DNA of 64,000 nt from a bacterium (GCA_029945665.1 JAQSCZ010000096.1:45714-109713), one strand, 5' to 3'. Counted from the first letter of the stretch, positions 8,126-17,963 are shown. Program-made: numbers and translations. Notes: generated by a model not told the origin, from the letters alone.

Positions 8126-9208
8126 ATGTTTAAATTCAAGTACGCTTTATTTGTACCATTTGCTTGCTTTGTTTTATTGTATTTAAACAGTTGTAGTTTA
8201 AACAATAAAAAAGAACCCCTTTCTGAATCTGTTGGAAAAGCTGGAAGCCTTATTATTACAAGTGATTCTGGCACTTTATCGGGTTTAAACATTGAATTGA
8301 ACAATGCTTTAAAATTACCGCTGAGTAATTTACCCTCTGTGCAACCTTTCTTTGAACTTAACGAACCTGATATTGAAACATTTTCTAAATTTTATTACAA
8401 CCAACGGACCATACTTGTAATTGTATTGCCTTCTAACGTTAATCAAATGGATGAGCTATTAGAACCCTTTGATAAAGATAGTATCAGCCTATGGTTGAAA
8501 TCAACTAAAATGGCTGTCAAAGTGCAAGAAAATTTGTTGGCAAAAAATCAGCACATTGTTTATCTATTTGCTAATACGCTGACCAATCTAAAAAGCAATC
8601 TAATTTCCGAACGCGATTTGATTGTGAACACCCTCATGCAAGCTGAACTCAAAGATGAGATTGTGAAAGTATATGGCGAAAATACCGGCAAAGGCAAATT
8701 TTATGAGCGCTTTAAAAATAAATATGGCGTTGGTGTTAATATCCCAAATGGATTTAAAATAGTGAAAGAAAACGATAACTTTTATTGGTTTCAAAAAGAT
8801 ACTTCGATTGATGGTTTTGCAAAATCAATTGGCCTCATAATAAATGCTTATCCTTTTACTGATTCAACTGATTTTAGCTATGTTAAAATACGGAATATGC
8901 GCGATTCATTTTGCAAATACAATATTTCAGGTTCTTTAAAAGGCACTTATATGGGGACCTCTGAAAGTGATTTTTATCCAACACGCACCTTTGAAAAAAT
9001 CAAGGTAAATGGTTTAATGGCTGGGAAAATGAGAGGTTGGTGGACCATTAAAGGAATGACTATGGCTGGTCCTTTTATACGCTATGTAGTGCAAGTTCCA
9101 GATAAAAGTAGTTTATTTGTTTTTGAAGGCTTCATTTATCAAGCCAACATTAATACAAAAGAGCGTGATTTAAGAGTGATAGAAGCCATTGCATCAACTA
9201 TTCAATAA
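8126..9208 (+). CDS. DUF4837 family lipoprotein
   Basis: 360 aa. The signal sequence has a clear lipobox (LYLNSC, Cys23). The mature part fits the DUF4837 family of Bacteroidota: an early GKAGSLIITSD strand, a central FYERFKNKYGVGVNIPNGFKI, FYWFQKDTSIDGFAKSIGL, and late KMRGWWTIKGMTMAGPF. No enzymatic motif is visible and the function is unknown. Its stop codon overlaps the purN start as TAATG, so it is translationally coupled to purN, and it follows the lytic transglycosylase by 3 nt. Confidence 0.85.
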   Translation: MFKFKYALFVPFACFVLLYLNSCSLNNKKEPLSESVGKAGSLIITSDSGTLSGLNIELNNALKLPLSNLPSVQPFFELNEPDIETFSKFYYNQRTILVIVLPSNVNQMDELLEPFDKDSISLWLKSTKMAVKVQENLLAKNQHIVYLFANTLTNLKSNLISERDLIVNTLMQAELKDEIVKVYGENTGKGKFYERFKNKYGVGVNIPNGFKIVKENDNFYWFQKDTSIDGFAKSIGLIINAYPFTDSTDFSYVKIRNMRDSFCKYNISGSLKGTYMGTSESDFYPTRTFEKIKVNGLMAGKMRGWWTIKGMTMAGPFIRYVVQVPDKSSLFVFEGFIYQANINTKERDLRVIEAIASTIQ

Positions 9209-9792
9209 TGACACCCAAAATTATCATATTTGCCTCCGGTGCTGGCAGCAATGCCATCAACATTATACATTATTTCAATTTACATCCTGAAGCCAATGTA
9301 GCCGCTATTTTTACAAATAAAAAAGATGCGGGTGTTGTACCAAAAGCAATAGAGAACCGCATTGCACTTCAGTATTTTAATAAATCAGATTTCTATGATT
9401 CCAACCGTGTTGTTGAATTGGCTAACCAATACCAGCCTGATTTAATTGTGTTAGCAGGGTTTTTATGGTTAGTACCTGCATCTTTTATAAATGCATTTGA
9501 GAATAAGATTATCAATCTGCATCCAGCCTTACTTCCTAAATATGGAGGCAAGGGCATGTATGGCCATTTTGTGCATGAAGCAGTTGTTCAAAATAAAGAG
9601 ATTGAAACAGGCATAACTATTCATAAGGTCAATACAGAATTCGATAAAGGAGAAATCATATTTCAAGCAAAATGTCGTGTTACCGAAGAGGACAGTGCTG
9701 ATTCTGTTGCTAAAAAAATTCATTTTTTAGAGCACCAACATTTACCAAGTGTTATTGCAGAATATCTCAAAAAACAATGCGCTTCTTTGTAA
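9208..9792 (+). CDS. purN: Phosphoribosylglycinamide formyltransferase
   Basis: 194 aa. The nucleotide-binding loop FASGAGSNAINII starts at residue 8. Catalytic residues are N103 and H105 in INLHPALLP, and D146 in FDKGEIIF. It transfers the formyl group of 10-formyl-THF to GAR, the third step of purine synthesis. The start ATG shares one base with the stop of the preceding lipoprotein gene. Its own 3' end overlaps the next gene by 16 nt, so it is embedded in an operon of envelope proteins rather than with other pur genes. Confidence 0.95.
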   Translation: MTPKIIIFASGAGSNAINIIHYFNLHPEANVAAIFTNKKDAGVVPKAIENRIALQYFNKSDFYDSNRVVELANQYQPDLIVLAGFLWLVPASFINAFENKIINLHPALLPKYGGKGMYGHFVHEAVVQNKEIETGITIHKVNTEFDKGEIIFQAKCRVTEEDSADSVAKKIHFLEHQHLPSVIAEYLKKQCASL

Positions 9793-10727
9793 TTACAATC
9801 CTCAGCTTATCAAGTTTAAATTTAAATGCCTGGGGGTTTTATGGCCATAAAAAAATCAACGAGATTGCCATTTATACCTTACCTAAACCACTTTTTGCAT
9901 TTTACAAACTAAATGCGAAGTATATTACAGAACATGCTGTTGATGCTGATAAAAGAAGGTATATTGTGGAAGATGAAGCTTGCAGGCATTATTTAGACGG
10001 CGACTTTTATGAATACGCCGCACCCATAGATACCATCCCACAATTTTACAAAGATGCCATTTTGAAATATGGCGAAGACACGGTTAAAGCCCATGGCATT
10101 GTACCTTGGCATATTCAAACCATGATGTTTCGATTAACTGAGGCCTTTAAAAATAAAGACTATCCTAAAATTTTGAAATTAAGTGCTGATTTGGGACATT
10201 ATATTGGCGATTGTCACGTGCCTTTGCATGCTACCTCTAACTACAATGGTCAGAAAACAAATCAAGTTGGCATACATAGCCTTTGGGAGAGCCGCCTACC
10301 TGAATTGTTTAACAATGAATATGATTTATTTACAGGCTTAGCCGTTTATTCAGATCATCCTGTAAAAGCCACTTGGCAAGCCTACAGTCAGAGTTTTGCA
10401 CTTGTAGATACCGTTTTATCAACCGAAAAAACAGTTTCATTAAAATTTACAGAATCAAAAAAATACAGTTTCGAAAAAAAAGGCAGTAACACCATCAAAG
10501 TATATTCAAAAGAATTTAGCGAAGCCTATCAATTAGCATTAGGCAGTATGGTGGAAGACAGAATGAGAGCTTCGATAGTATTATTAGGCAGCTTTTGGTA
10601 TACCTGCTGGGTCAATGCAGGCCAACCAGAATTATCGCAAACAACAGAAATCACACTTCCTAAAGAACATGAGGAAGTTTTAGACAATAAGAAAAAAGCA
10701 CAAAAGACCAAAGGTCACGAAGATTAA
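9777..10727 (+). CDS. Zinc-dependent phospholipase C / S1-P1 nuclease-like secreted protein
   Basis: 316 aa. The signal peptide is predicted to be cut after LNLNA, leaving Trp19 as the mature N-terminus (WGFYGHKKINEIAIYTLP). In PLC and P1 nuclease the N-terminal Trp amine is a zinc ligand, so this fits. Further likely zinc ligands lie in TEHAVDADKR, HYLDGD, LGHYIGDCHVPLHA and GIHSLWESRLPE. It should hydrolyse phosphodiesters (phospholipid or nucleic acid) outside the inner membrane; which one cannot be decided. The C-terminal about 50 residues are charged and look extra to the fold. Confidence 0.85.
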   Translation: MRFFVITILSLSSLNLNAWGFYGHKKINEIAIYTLPKPLFAFYKLNAKYITEHAVDADKRRYIVEDEACRHYLDGDFYEYAAPIDTIPQFYKDAILKYGEDTVKAHGIVPWHIQTMMFRLTEAFKNKDYPKILKLSADLGHYIGDCHVPLHATSNYNGQKTNQVGIHSLWESRLPELFNNEYDLFTGLAVYSDHPVKATWQAYSQSFALVDTVLSTEKTVSLKFTESKKYSFEKKGSNTIKVYSKEFSEAYQLALGSMVEDRMRASIVLLGSFWYTCWVNAGQPELSQTTEITLPKEHEEVLDNKKKAQKTKGHED

Positions 10728-10733
10728 ATTTAA

Positions 10734-10764
10734 TTGGTAGATTTAAGTTCAACCATTAAATTTG
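10734..10764 (+). promoter_or_regulatory. Promoter of the small OmpA-domain gene
   Basis: TTG at 10734-10736, a 20-nt spacer and TAAATTTG at 10757-10764. The TTG is in frame with the gene but is the -33 element; the ATG at 10776 follows the -7 box by 11 nt. Confidence 0.55.
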
Positions 10765-10775
10765 TTTCTATTAAC

Positions 10776-11270
10776 ATGAAAAAAATTTTAACCATTGCTG
10801 CTGTTTTATTTCTATTCTCTTTTACCTTTCAATCGCAAGAATACAAGATTGAGAATAATGAACTGATTCTGCCATCAACCATCGATTTCAAAAAAGGCAC
10901 AAGTGAATTATTACCGGGCAGCGATTCAGCTTTAAACTATATAAAGTTATACCTTAAAGAAAAAACCTACATTACTTTGTTGCGAATTGAAGGGCATACT
11001 GACAACTCAAACAAAGAGGAAATAAATCAAACGCTTTCAGAAAAAAGAGCGTTAGCCGTTGGTAAATGGTTTGAAAACCATGAGGTTGATTGCAACCGAT
11101 TAATCTGCGTTGGATTTGGCAGTAGCAAACCCAAAGTTACTAATGAAACAGCCGAAGGAAGAGCCTTAAACGAACGCATTTCAGTATACAATGTTGAGAT
11201 GCGAAAAGTAAGAATCGGCGGTTTGCCAAGTGATGGCGGAGGTAAAAAAGCAGGGGATGCCTGCAAATAG
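10776..11270 (+). CDS. Small OmpA-domain (peptidoglycan-associated) protein
   Basis: 164 aa from ATG 10776, chosen because MKKILTIAAVLFLFSFTFQSQ is a normal signal peptide and the upstream TTG is promoter. The mature protein is a single OmpA C-terminal domain: IDFKKGTSELLPGS, LRIEGHTDNS (peptidoglycan-binding loop), LSEKRALAVGKWF, CVGFGSSKPKVTNETAEGRALNERI. It ends in a Gly/Lys-rich tail with a Cys. It presumably tethers something to peptidoglycan in the periplasm, but no beta-barrel or lipid anchor is present, so it would be a soluble periplasmic protein. Convergent with the DUF4249 gene, 7 nt apart. Confidence 0.9.
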   Translation: MKKILTIAAVLFLFSFTFQSQEYKIENNELILPSTIDFKKGTSELLPGSDSALNYIKLYLKEKTYITLLRIEGHTDNSNKEEINQTLSEKRALAVGKWFENHEVDCNRLICVGFGSSKPKVTNETAEGRALNERISVYNVEMRKVRIGGLPSDGGGKKAGDACK

Positions 11271-11277
11271 AAAAAGT

Positions 11278-12132
11278 TTATAGCAATGTATCTTTTACAT
11301 TATAAACACCGCCTACCATTCCTAATCCATTTTTTACATTTGAAATCAAAATTATAGGGTCAGCTACAAAAAAACTGCTGTTGTTATAATCTCTCAATTG
11401 CTTTAAATAGTTGTAATAATCTTCCGAAAATGTTTTAATACTAATTTCAAACTTAGGCGTTCCACTTGCAGTATTGCCTTCTATTGAAGTTAATATTGTT
11501 TTTTGTTGACCATTAAAAGAAACGTCACTAAAAACATAAGCCCCATTATCCAATTTTGTATTATTTAGAAAAACAATGTCATTCGATTTAATATCTAAAG
11601 GAAACCATTGTTTAATTCCATCGTCGTAATAGCGCACTGATAATTCGTAATAATTGTTGGTAGCCGCGTCATCATTAAATTTAATGGTTAATTGTCCGAA
11701 TGGAAATCCAAGATTATCAATTCCAACAGAATCAACAAATTTAGAATTCGAAATAATGGTTGCTGGCACATTAACTTCTGCTACCGCTGGATTAAATCCG
11801 GAGCGCACTATATCTACCTTATATGATTTACCTTGTATAGGTTTATAGTTTATGGTGTAGAACCCATTGATGTATGTAAGATTGCCTATAAATGCATTGT
11901 TTTCATATAATTTGGCACTGGCATCCATTAACAAATATCCCGTAGAATCTGTAACATTCAGTATTGGAATACTTCTACTAATTTCCACTTTGATTGTTGA
12001 ATTGCTATTAAATTCACCATTGACAACAAGCTTTGAGGCATATTCACCAATGTTTAATTTTATTTCTTTCTCGCAGGAATAAAGCATTACGCTTAGGAGA
12101 AAAAGTATGCTAATTTTTTTGATGTAATTCAT
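11278..12132 (-). CDS. DUF4249 lipoprotein, partner of the TonB receptor
   Basis: 284 aa with lipobox LYSC (Cys20) followed by EKEIKLN, the usual DUF4249 opening. Then come KLVVNGEFNSNSTIKVEISRSIPI, a carboxypeptidase-like fold (YKVDIVRSGF) and a C-terminal tail ending in VYNVKDTLL. It starts 2 nt after the TonB receptor stop, so the two form one unit. DUF4249 proteins commonly sit beside CarboxypepD_reg TonB receptors in Bacteroidota. A surface role analogous to SusD is plausible but unproven, and the ligand is unknown. Confidence 0.9.
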   Translation of the reverse strand: MNYIKKISILFLLSVMLYSCEKEIKLNIGEYASKLVVNGEFNSNSTIKVEISRSIPILNVTDSTGYLLMDASAKLYENNAFIGNLTYINGFYTINYKPIQGKSYKVDIVRSGFNPAVAEVNVPATIISNSKFVDSVGIDNLGFPFGQLTIKFNDDAATNNYYELSVRYYDDGIKQWFPLDIKSNDIVFLNNTKLDNGAYVFSDVSFNGQQKTILTSIEGNTASGTPKFEISIKTFSEDYYNYLKQLRDYNNSSFFVADPIILISNVKNGLGMVGGVYNVKDTLL

Positions 12133-12134
12133 AT

Positions 12135-14639
12135 TTAAAATTTAGTGTAATAAGTAATACCAGGTATAAAACCTAAGAATGAAACTTGATATGCAGTGGG
12201 CGGTGGATTAGGGTTAGTGTTGGTTGGTGTGGGTGCATTGTTGACATAAACATAGGCTGGATTATTCCTAGCGAATACGTTATAAATTGAGATATTGTAA
12301 CCAGATTCGGTTCCCCAAGTTCTATTTCTTACGCGTTTCAGTCCTACATCAAATCTAAAGGTATTATTTAATCGATAATTATTTTTACCGGTATAATCAT
12401 AAACAATATTACCGTTAATATCTCTGTACTTTCCAATAGGCAATGATTGAACATTCCCAGTAGAGAATACCATGTTTACGCTGATGCTATTTCTATCATC
12501 TATTTTTTGTTGAGCAACAATATTCACATAATGTCTTCTATCAAACTGGTAATAATAATCTAAGCCTCTGTTAACATTTGGTGCATTGCGCTTAGCCCAT
12601 GAAAGTGTATAACTTATCCATCCATTAAAATCACCTCTTTTTTTATGCAAAAATGTTTCAACACCATAGCACCAACCTTTACCCATTACAACTTTATCTT
12701 CCCAACTTCTAGCGGTTGGATCGCCGTCAAACGAGGCTCCCTCCTTCAATTCCAAAACACGGTTAAGCGCTTTATAATAAGCTTCTATTGACAATTCAAT
12801 ATTATGTTTATATGGTTTGGATATGCCTAAAGATATTTGTTGTGATCTTTGAGGCTGAATGGCCCCAGTAGCAGGCACCCATCGATCGGTAATATAAGAA
12901 GAAAAATTATTTTCTAATGAATGGATATTTTGATTCATTACGGTATAACTTGCTTTCACCGCATACTCATTCTTTATTTTTGCGTTGAATGAAACCCTTG
13001 GCTCTATGAAAATAAAATTATTTTTTTGATAATTATAATTTACAAACCTTGCACCTACAGATAACTTCATGCGGTTATTAAGTCGTATTTCATCTTCAAC
13101 ATAAGCGGCATATTCGTTGCCAACAAGCACTCTTTTTGCACCTAAATTGGTATCCAATTGCTGCACATTATTGACTGTATACTTTAAATGATAGGTGCCA
13201 GGAACAAAACCTTTAATTGATACAGAGGCTCCAAAGTGTATCATATTTGTTTTATTGGCATTGTAATCAAAATCTGCTTTGGTGGTAAAGTCGCGTACAA
13301 AATTGTAATAATTAATGCTATAATCAGATTTCGCAACACCAGTGCTTGTATCCAAAACCGAAGATTCATAGATAATGTAATTGTTTCTATACTGAGAGAA
13401 ACTGCCACTAAATGTAGCAAAAAGTGTTTGATTAATTACTTTGTTCAATCGCACCGATCCAATAAAATTACCCCAATTTAAATCAGTACTTCTTGAACGG
13501 GTATTGTTAATTCCTTGACCATTTCGGCTATCTATTCGTTTGGTGTAAAATCGATCCCTACAATTAAAAATACTGAAAATTAATTTATTTCTATCATTGA
13601 TTCGATGACATACTTTTAGGTTAAAATCATAAAGAGTAGGTATCAACTTATTTGAATCATTATTCCCCAACCTTGTAAATAAATCTAAGTAGGAACGTCT
13701 GCCCGCAAATGCAAAAGTTGTTCTACCATCGGCAGATAATGGCCCATTGAGTTCTAAACGAAATGCTAATAAACTTTGAGAAACAACACCACTTGCTTTG
13801 TTTGCATTTCCTTCTTTCATTGTGATATCAGTAATTGCGGACAATCTACCACCGTTTTTTGCAGAAAATCCACTTTTAGTTAAATTAATACTATTAATAC
13901 CGTCCGAATTAAATACAGAATAAAAACCAAATAAATGATTCATGTTATAGATAGGTGTTCCATCGATTAATACTAAGTTTTGATCTTGCCCGCCTCCCCT
14001 AACATATAAGCCATTTGTTAATTCAGTGCCGGGCATTGCACCTGGCAAAAACTTCAACCCTCTGATGACATCAACCTCTCCAACAAGGCTTGGCATATTG
14101 CTAATTTGAAGGCCTGGAATTTCTACTATGCCATTCTCTATTCTATCAATAATTTTTATATTTCTGCTCAATGCAAGTTGAATGATCTCGTCTATCGCTT
14201 TTGAATTTTTAATAGAAACCTTTTTTACTTTCACTTCTGCGGCAGTATCTTCATCAGAATCAGAAACTTCAATTTCTGGTTCAGCTTTGGTTGCATTTTT
14301 AAAAGGATTAGTTTGGGCTTCATATTCATCGAGGGCTCTTAATTGAACATTTTGATGTTTGTTGCGATTAATCGCAGTTGTATCTATTTTAGCAGCAAAT
14401 CCATCAAGTAAATACATTAAATTTTTTGTGCCATAAGGAATACTGAGTGCATAGTATCCTGAATTATTGGTAACACTGCCAACACCCGTTTGAGGGCAAA
14501 AAACATAGGCTCCAACCATCACCTCACCAGTTTCTTGGTTGAATACAAATCCAGAAACTGTAAAACTCTGTCCATTTAATTGAACTGCATTGAGACAAAA
14601 TGTTAATAACCCTGCTAAAAAAAATCTTTTAAACAACAT
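12135..14639 (-). CDS. TonB-dependent outer-membrane receptor with N-terminal carboxypeptidase-regulatory-like domain
   Basis: 834 aa. The signal peptide is followed by a CarboxypepD_reg-like domain (residues about 25-105: VSGFVFNQETGEVMVGAYVF, GYYALSIPYG). Next is a charged linker with acidic and basic runs (SDSDEDTAAEVKVKKV). The plug domain contains PSLVGEVDVIRGLKFLPG, GLYVRGGGQDQNLVLIDGTPIYN and KSGFSAKNGGRLSAITDI. The beta-barrel ends in an aromatic strand (ITYYTKF). It imports a substrate across the outer membrane using TonB energy. The plug wording matches the subfamily that pairs with DUF4249. Substrate unknown. Confidence 0.93.
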   Translation of the reverse strand: MLFKRFFLAGLLTFCLNAVQLNGQSFTVSGFVFNQETGEVMVGAYVFCPQTGVGSVTNNSGYYALSIPYGTKNLMYLLDGFAAKIDTTAINRNKHQNVQLRALDEYEAQTNPFKNATKAEPEIEVSDSDEDTAAEVKVKKVSIKNSKAIDEIIQLALSRNIKIIDRIENGIVEIPGLQISNMPSLVGEVDVIRGLKFLPGAMPGTELTNGLYVRGGGQDQNLVLIDGTPIYNMNHLFGFYSVFNSDGINSINLTKSGFSAKNGGRLSAITDITMKEGNANKASGVVSQSLLAFRLELNGPLSADGRTTFAFAGRRSYLDLFTRLGNNDSNKLIPTLYDFNLKVCHRINDRNKLIFSIFNCRDRFYTKRIDSRNGQGINNTRSRSTDLNWGNFIGSVRLNKVINQTLFATFSGSFSQYRNNYIIYESSVLDTSTGVAKSDYSINYYNFVRDFTTKADFDYNANKTNMIHFGASVSIKGFVPGTYHLKYTVNNVQQLDTNLGAKRVLVGNEYAAYVEDEIRLNNRMKLSVGARFVNYNYQKNNFIFIEPRVSFNAKIKNEYAVKASYTVMNQNIHSLENNFSSYITDRWVPATGAIQPQRSQQISLGISKPYKHNIELSIEAYYKALNRVLELKEGASFDGDPTARSWEDKVVMGKGWCYGVETFLHKKRGDFNGWISYTLSWAKRNAPNVNRGLDYYYQFDRRHYVNIVAQQKIDDRNSISVNMVFSTGNVQSLPIGKYRDINGNIVYDYTGKNNYRLNNTFRFDVGLKRVRNRTWGTESGYNISIYNVFARNNPAYVYVNNAPTPTNTNPNPPPTAYQVSFLGFIPGITYYTKF

Positions 14640-14655
14640 AAATAAATTGAAGATT

Positions 14656-14663
14656 CAAATATA
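14656..14663 (-). promoter_or_regulatory. -7 box of the TonB receptor gene
   Basis: Minus-strand TATATTTG, 16 nt before the receptor ATG. No -33 TTG at 19-21 nt. Confidence 0.4.
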
Positions 14664-14742
14664 GTTGATAATTAGAACCTCTTAAAACTTTAAACTATAA
14701 ATTTAAATAATAATTTGTGGAAAACCATAAAGCCAACATGCT

Positions 14743-14750
14743 TAAATTTG
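14743..14750 (+). promoter_or_regulatory. -7 box TAAATTTG before the glucosaminidase-like gene
   Basis: A perfect TAnnTTTG match 10 nt before the TTG start and 34 nt before the alternative ATG. The nearest upstream TTTG (14714) is 25 nt away, longer than usual. Confidence 0.35.
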
Positions 14751-14760
14751 ATTTAATATT

Positions 14761-15303
14761 TTGCTGTTAAAACACTATTTTATAATGTGCCTAACAATTG
14801 CAAACACTGGTGTATTAATGGCTAACTACCATGTTGACAGCAGTGTAGCAAAAGTCGACACGACAGATGTATTAAGGGGTCTTGACTTAAAGACAGTGCC
14901 TGACGTTTTAGTATTGCATAAAGTCGCTAAAAAATACATGGGCAAATGGCACTATTTATTTCTGGCAATAAAAATTGAGGAAAGTGGAAATACAGGTCAT
15001 TATAGTTGGCTTTCAATTAACCACTACAACCTTTGTGGCATGCGTTTTCCTCGCAATAGACGAACTTATGCTATTTCTTCGACCAATACCAATTATGCTG
15101 TCTTTCGAAATTGGTTTGAGTGTATGCTAGATTTTAAAATGTACATCGACAACATTGAAGAAAAGTTCATTAAAAAAAACAATCGACAGCCTAAAGATGA
15201 GATTGAAATGATCGACTATATGTTTAACTCATTTAATCATTTTACAAAATGGAAACACGACATGCACATTTTGGTGAAATATGTGAAAAAAAAGTATAAA
15301 TAA
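14761..15303 (+). CDS. Glucosaminidase-like exported protein
   Basis: 180 aa. The TTG start gives MLLKHYFIMCLTIANTGVLMA, a usable signal peptide; an ATG at 14785 would remove most of it, so TTG is preferred. The mature part resembles the mannosyl-glycoprotein endo-beta-N-acetylglucosaminidase family (PF01832). It has a helix with a likely catalytic Glu in IKIEESGNTG, the turn NHYNLCGMRFPRNRRT, and NYAVFRNWFECMLDFKMYI. It would trim peptidoglycan in the periplasm. There is no LysM or other wall-binding module. Family placement is by pattern only. Confidence 0.75.
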   Translation: MLLKHYFIMCLTIANTGVLMANYHVDSSVAKVDTTDVLRGLDLKTVPDVLVLHKVAKKYMGKWHYLFLAIKIEESGNTGHYSWLSINHYNLCGMRFPRNRRTYAISSTNTNYAVFRNWFECMLDFKMYIDNIEEKFIKKNNRQPKDEIEMIDYMFNSFNHFTKWKHDMHILVKYVKKKYK

Positions 15304-16056
15304 TTACTCTTTTAGCCAGTATACCAGATAACCAAACCATTCCTTTATTAGATATTCCGATTTTGCTAAAGCCTCAGCAGAAGGCACCAATAAATTATCT
15401 GGCGAATAATCCCGAATTGGTTTACTGTAGTAATTTGTTGCGAAATAAGCAATGCTATCTCTCTTGTTAAAACATAATTTGGCCCTCGGTAAGTGCCATG
15501 CGCTGCTTATTATCAATATACCCGATTTAATCTCCATAGAATCTAAAATAGCTAAACTATATTTAGCATTTTCAGAAGTATTGCGACTTCTATTCTCAAC
15601 TATAATTACCGAATCGGGCACGTGAATCGACAATAAATAGTCCCTAACCGCATCGGCCTCTTTAACCGATTGATTCATAACACTCGCACTTCCACTGCTA
15701 ATTAATATTCGTTTAATTTTGCCTTGATTATACAATTTTAGTGCTTGTAAGAACCGGTCGCTAGATTCAAAGAAAACAGTTTGACCTGTATTTAAATGGC
15801 GTGTTGAAAAACCCCCTAATACAATGCCAACGTTATAAACTGAATCAGGCTGCAACGTATCCTTGCTTTCATAGGTTTTTAAGGCTTCGTTGACCAAAAA
15901 TCCATTGGAGCAGATAAACAAAATCAAAGTCGCAATTATTAGACGCCGTTTTCGTTTTAATTCATCTTTTGTAAAAATTGATCGCAATAAAATAAACACA
16001 ACCCAAAACAAGGGCTTTATAAGAAATAGCAATATTTTTGACAGTATAAAAAACAT
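15304..16056 (-). CDS. YdcF/SanA family membrane protein (DUF218)
   Basis: 250 aa from ATG 16056. Two hydrophobic segments (residues about 1-25 and 36-55) are followed by a DUF218 domain: VGIVLGGFSTRH, RFLQALKLYNQGKIKRILISSG, EADAVRDYL, VENRSRNTSENAKYS, ISSAWHLPRAKLCF. The family includes SanA, ElyC and YdcF, linked to envelope or peptidoglycan precursor maintenance. An in-frame TTG at 16077 is part of a -7 promoter box and is rejected as start. The stop abuts the stop of the preceding convergent gene. Confidence 0.9.
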   Translation of the reverse strand: MFFILSKILLFLIKPLFWVVFILLRSIFTKDELKRKRRLIIATLILFICSNGFLVNEALKTYESKDTLQPDSVYNVGIVLGGFSTRHLNTGQTVFFESSDRFLQALKLYNQGKIKRILISSGSASVMNQSVKEADAVRDYLLSIHVPDSVIIVENRSRNTSENAKYSLAILDSMEIKSGILIISSAWHLPRAKLCFNKRDSIAYFATNYYSKPIRDYSPDNLLVPSAEALAKSEYLIKEWFGYLVYWLKE

Positions 16057-16074
16057 TTTTGTCTGCAAATATGC

Positions 16075-16082
16075 CAAAATTA
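16075..16082 (-). promoter_or_regulatory. -7 box of the YdcF-like gene
   Basis: Minus-strand TAATTTTG, 18 nt before the ATG at 16056. Its TTG doubles as an in-frame pseudo-start. Confidence 0.4.
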
Positions 16083-16144
16083 CTGAATTATTTTATTGGA
16101 TTAATTTTTGAATCTAAAGAAATACTTAATCTAATCAATTTAAT

Positions 16145-17947
16145 ATGAGTAAAACAGGTAGCATATCAGTCAATACAGAAAACATTTTCCCAATCATTAA
16201 GAAATTTCTTTACAGTGATCATGAAATATTTTTAAGAGAACTAGTATCCAATGCAACCGATGCCTGCAATAAATTAAAAACTTTAGCAAGCGTTGGTGAA
16301 TTTAAAGGCGAGACAGGTGAATTTAAAATAAGTATCGCTTTAGATGAAACAGCAAAAACAATTACCATTAGTGACAATGGTATTGGTATGACTGAGGAAG
16401 AAATTGAAAAATACATCAACCAATTGGCATTTTCAGGTGCCGAGGAATTTGTAAAACTATACAAAGACAAAGCCGATGCCAATGTAATCGGTCATTTTGG
16501 ATTGGGTTTTTACTCTGCATTCATGGTAGCATCGAATGTAGAAATTAATACCCTTTCATACAAAGAAGGTGCTGAATCGGCGCATTGGACTTGCGATGGT
16601 AGCACCCAATTTACCATAGGAAAAGGTACTAGAACAGAACGCGGTACAGATATTATTTTGCATCTGGCAGAAGACAGTGCAGAGTTTGGTGAGAAGTTTA
16701 AGATTTCTCAATTATTGACCAAGTACTGTAAATTTTTACCAGTAGCTATTGAATTTGATGGTAAAATAATCAATGAAGAAAAACCTTTGTGGTTAAACAA
16801 ACCCACTGAGCTAAAAGATGAGGATTATATCAAATTTTATCAAACACTTTATCCTTTTGCACAACCACCTTTATTTTGGATCCATATCAATGTTGATTAT
16901 CCATTTAATTTAACAGGTATTTTATATTTCCCTAAAGTTGAAAGTGCCATAGAAGCAGATAAACATAAGGTTCAACTATACAGTAATCAAGTATTTGTTA
17001 CAGATAATGTCAAAGATATTTTACCTGAATTTTTAATGCTTTTACATGGTGTTATAGATTCTCCAGATATTCCATTAAACGTTTCTAGAAGCAGTTTACA
17101 AAGCGATGGCAATGTGAAGAAAATTACCTCGCACATTACCAAAAAAGTAGCCGACAAGCTCAATGAATTATTTAAAGCAGATCGAGCTGATTTTGAAAGC
17201 AAATGGCCAAGCATTGATTTGTTTGTAAAATACGGCATGCTTAGCGATGAGAAATTTGCAGAAAAAGCAAAAGAGTTTTGTTTGGTTGAAAGTACCGATG
17301 GTAAATTCAATACGATAAGCGAATTTGTTGATGGCATCAAATCAACTCAAACAGATAAAGATGGTAATACAGTTTTACTTTATACCAACCATTCAAACGA
17401 CGAGTATAGCTATATAAAAGCTGCGACTAAAAAAGGCTATCAGGTAATCAAATTAGAGGGTCCACTAGACAGTCATTTTACGGGCTATATAGAGCAACAC
17501 AATGAAAAACTTCAATGTAAAAGAGTTGATGCTGAAGCTGTCGATCGCTTGATTCCTCAGGAAACTACCACTGTTGCACTTTTAAATGAAGATGAGTGTA
17601 AAGAATTGGTAACTTTATTTGAAAGCGCTAATCAGCAAACAGATTTAAAATTCAGCACCGAAAATCTGAATCCAGAAGATGCATTAATAACTATTACCGA
17701 AAGTGAGTATGATAGAAGAATGCGCGAAATGAGCAAAATGAATGGCTTTAAGATGTTTGGAAGTATGCCTTTGAGCTACAACGCAATTATCAATGCGAAT
17801 CACTTAAAAGCTAAAAAACTTTTAACTGAAAAAGAGACATCCAAAGCAGTGGCAGAAAAAGCACTTAATTTAGCACTACTTTCAAAAGGAATGTTAAAAG
17901 GAGAGAAATTAAACCAGTTCATTCACGCTGAATTAGAAAATTTATAA
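16145..17947 (+). CDS. htpG: Molecular chaperone HtpG (Hsp90)
   Basis: 600 aa, slightly shorter than E. coli HtpG. The N-terminal GHKL ATPase shows ELVSNATDACNKL, ISDNGIGMTEEE and GHFGLGFYSAFMVAS. The middle domain contains LYSNQVFVTDNVKDILPEFL and SPDIPLNVSRSSLQ with the catalytic Arg loop. The C-terminal dimerisation part carries MNGFKMFGSMPLSYNAIINANH. It acts in the cytoplasm in late protein folding and the stress response. No heat-shock element is recognisable upstream. Confidence 0.97.
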   Translation: MSKTGSISVNTENIFPIIKKFLYSDHEIFLRELVSNATDACNKLKTLASVGEFKGETGEFKISIALDETAKTITISDNGIGMTEEEIEKYINQLAFSGAEEFVKLYKDKADANVIGHFGLGFYSAFMVASNVEINTLSYKEGAESAHWTCDGSTQFTIGKGTRTERGTDIILHLAEDSAEFGEKFKISQLLTKYCKFLPVAIEFDGKIINEEKPLWLNKPTELKDEDYIKFYQTLYPFAQPPLFWIHINVDYPFNLTGILYFPKVESAIEADKHKVQLYSNQVFVTDNVKDILPEFLMLLHGVIDSPDIPLNVSRSSLQSDGNVKKITSHITKKVADKLNELFKADRADFESKWPSIDLFVKYGMLSDEKFAEKAKEFCLVESTDGKFNTISEFVDGIKSTQTDKDGNTVLLYTNHSNDEYSYIKAATKKGYQVIKLEGPLDSHFTGYIEQHNEKLQCKRVDAEAVDRLIPQETTTVALLNEDECKELVTLFESANQQTDLKFSTENLNPEDALITITESEYDRRMREMSKMNGFKMFGSMPLSYNAIINANHLKAKKLLTEKETSKAVAEKALNLALLSKGMLKGEKLNQFIHAELENL

Positions 17948-17963
17948 ACATTGAACTCTCTAT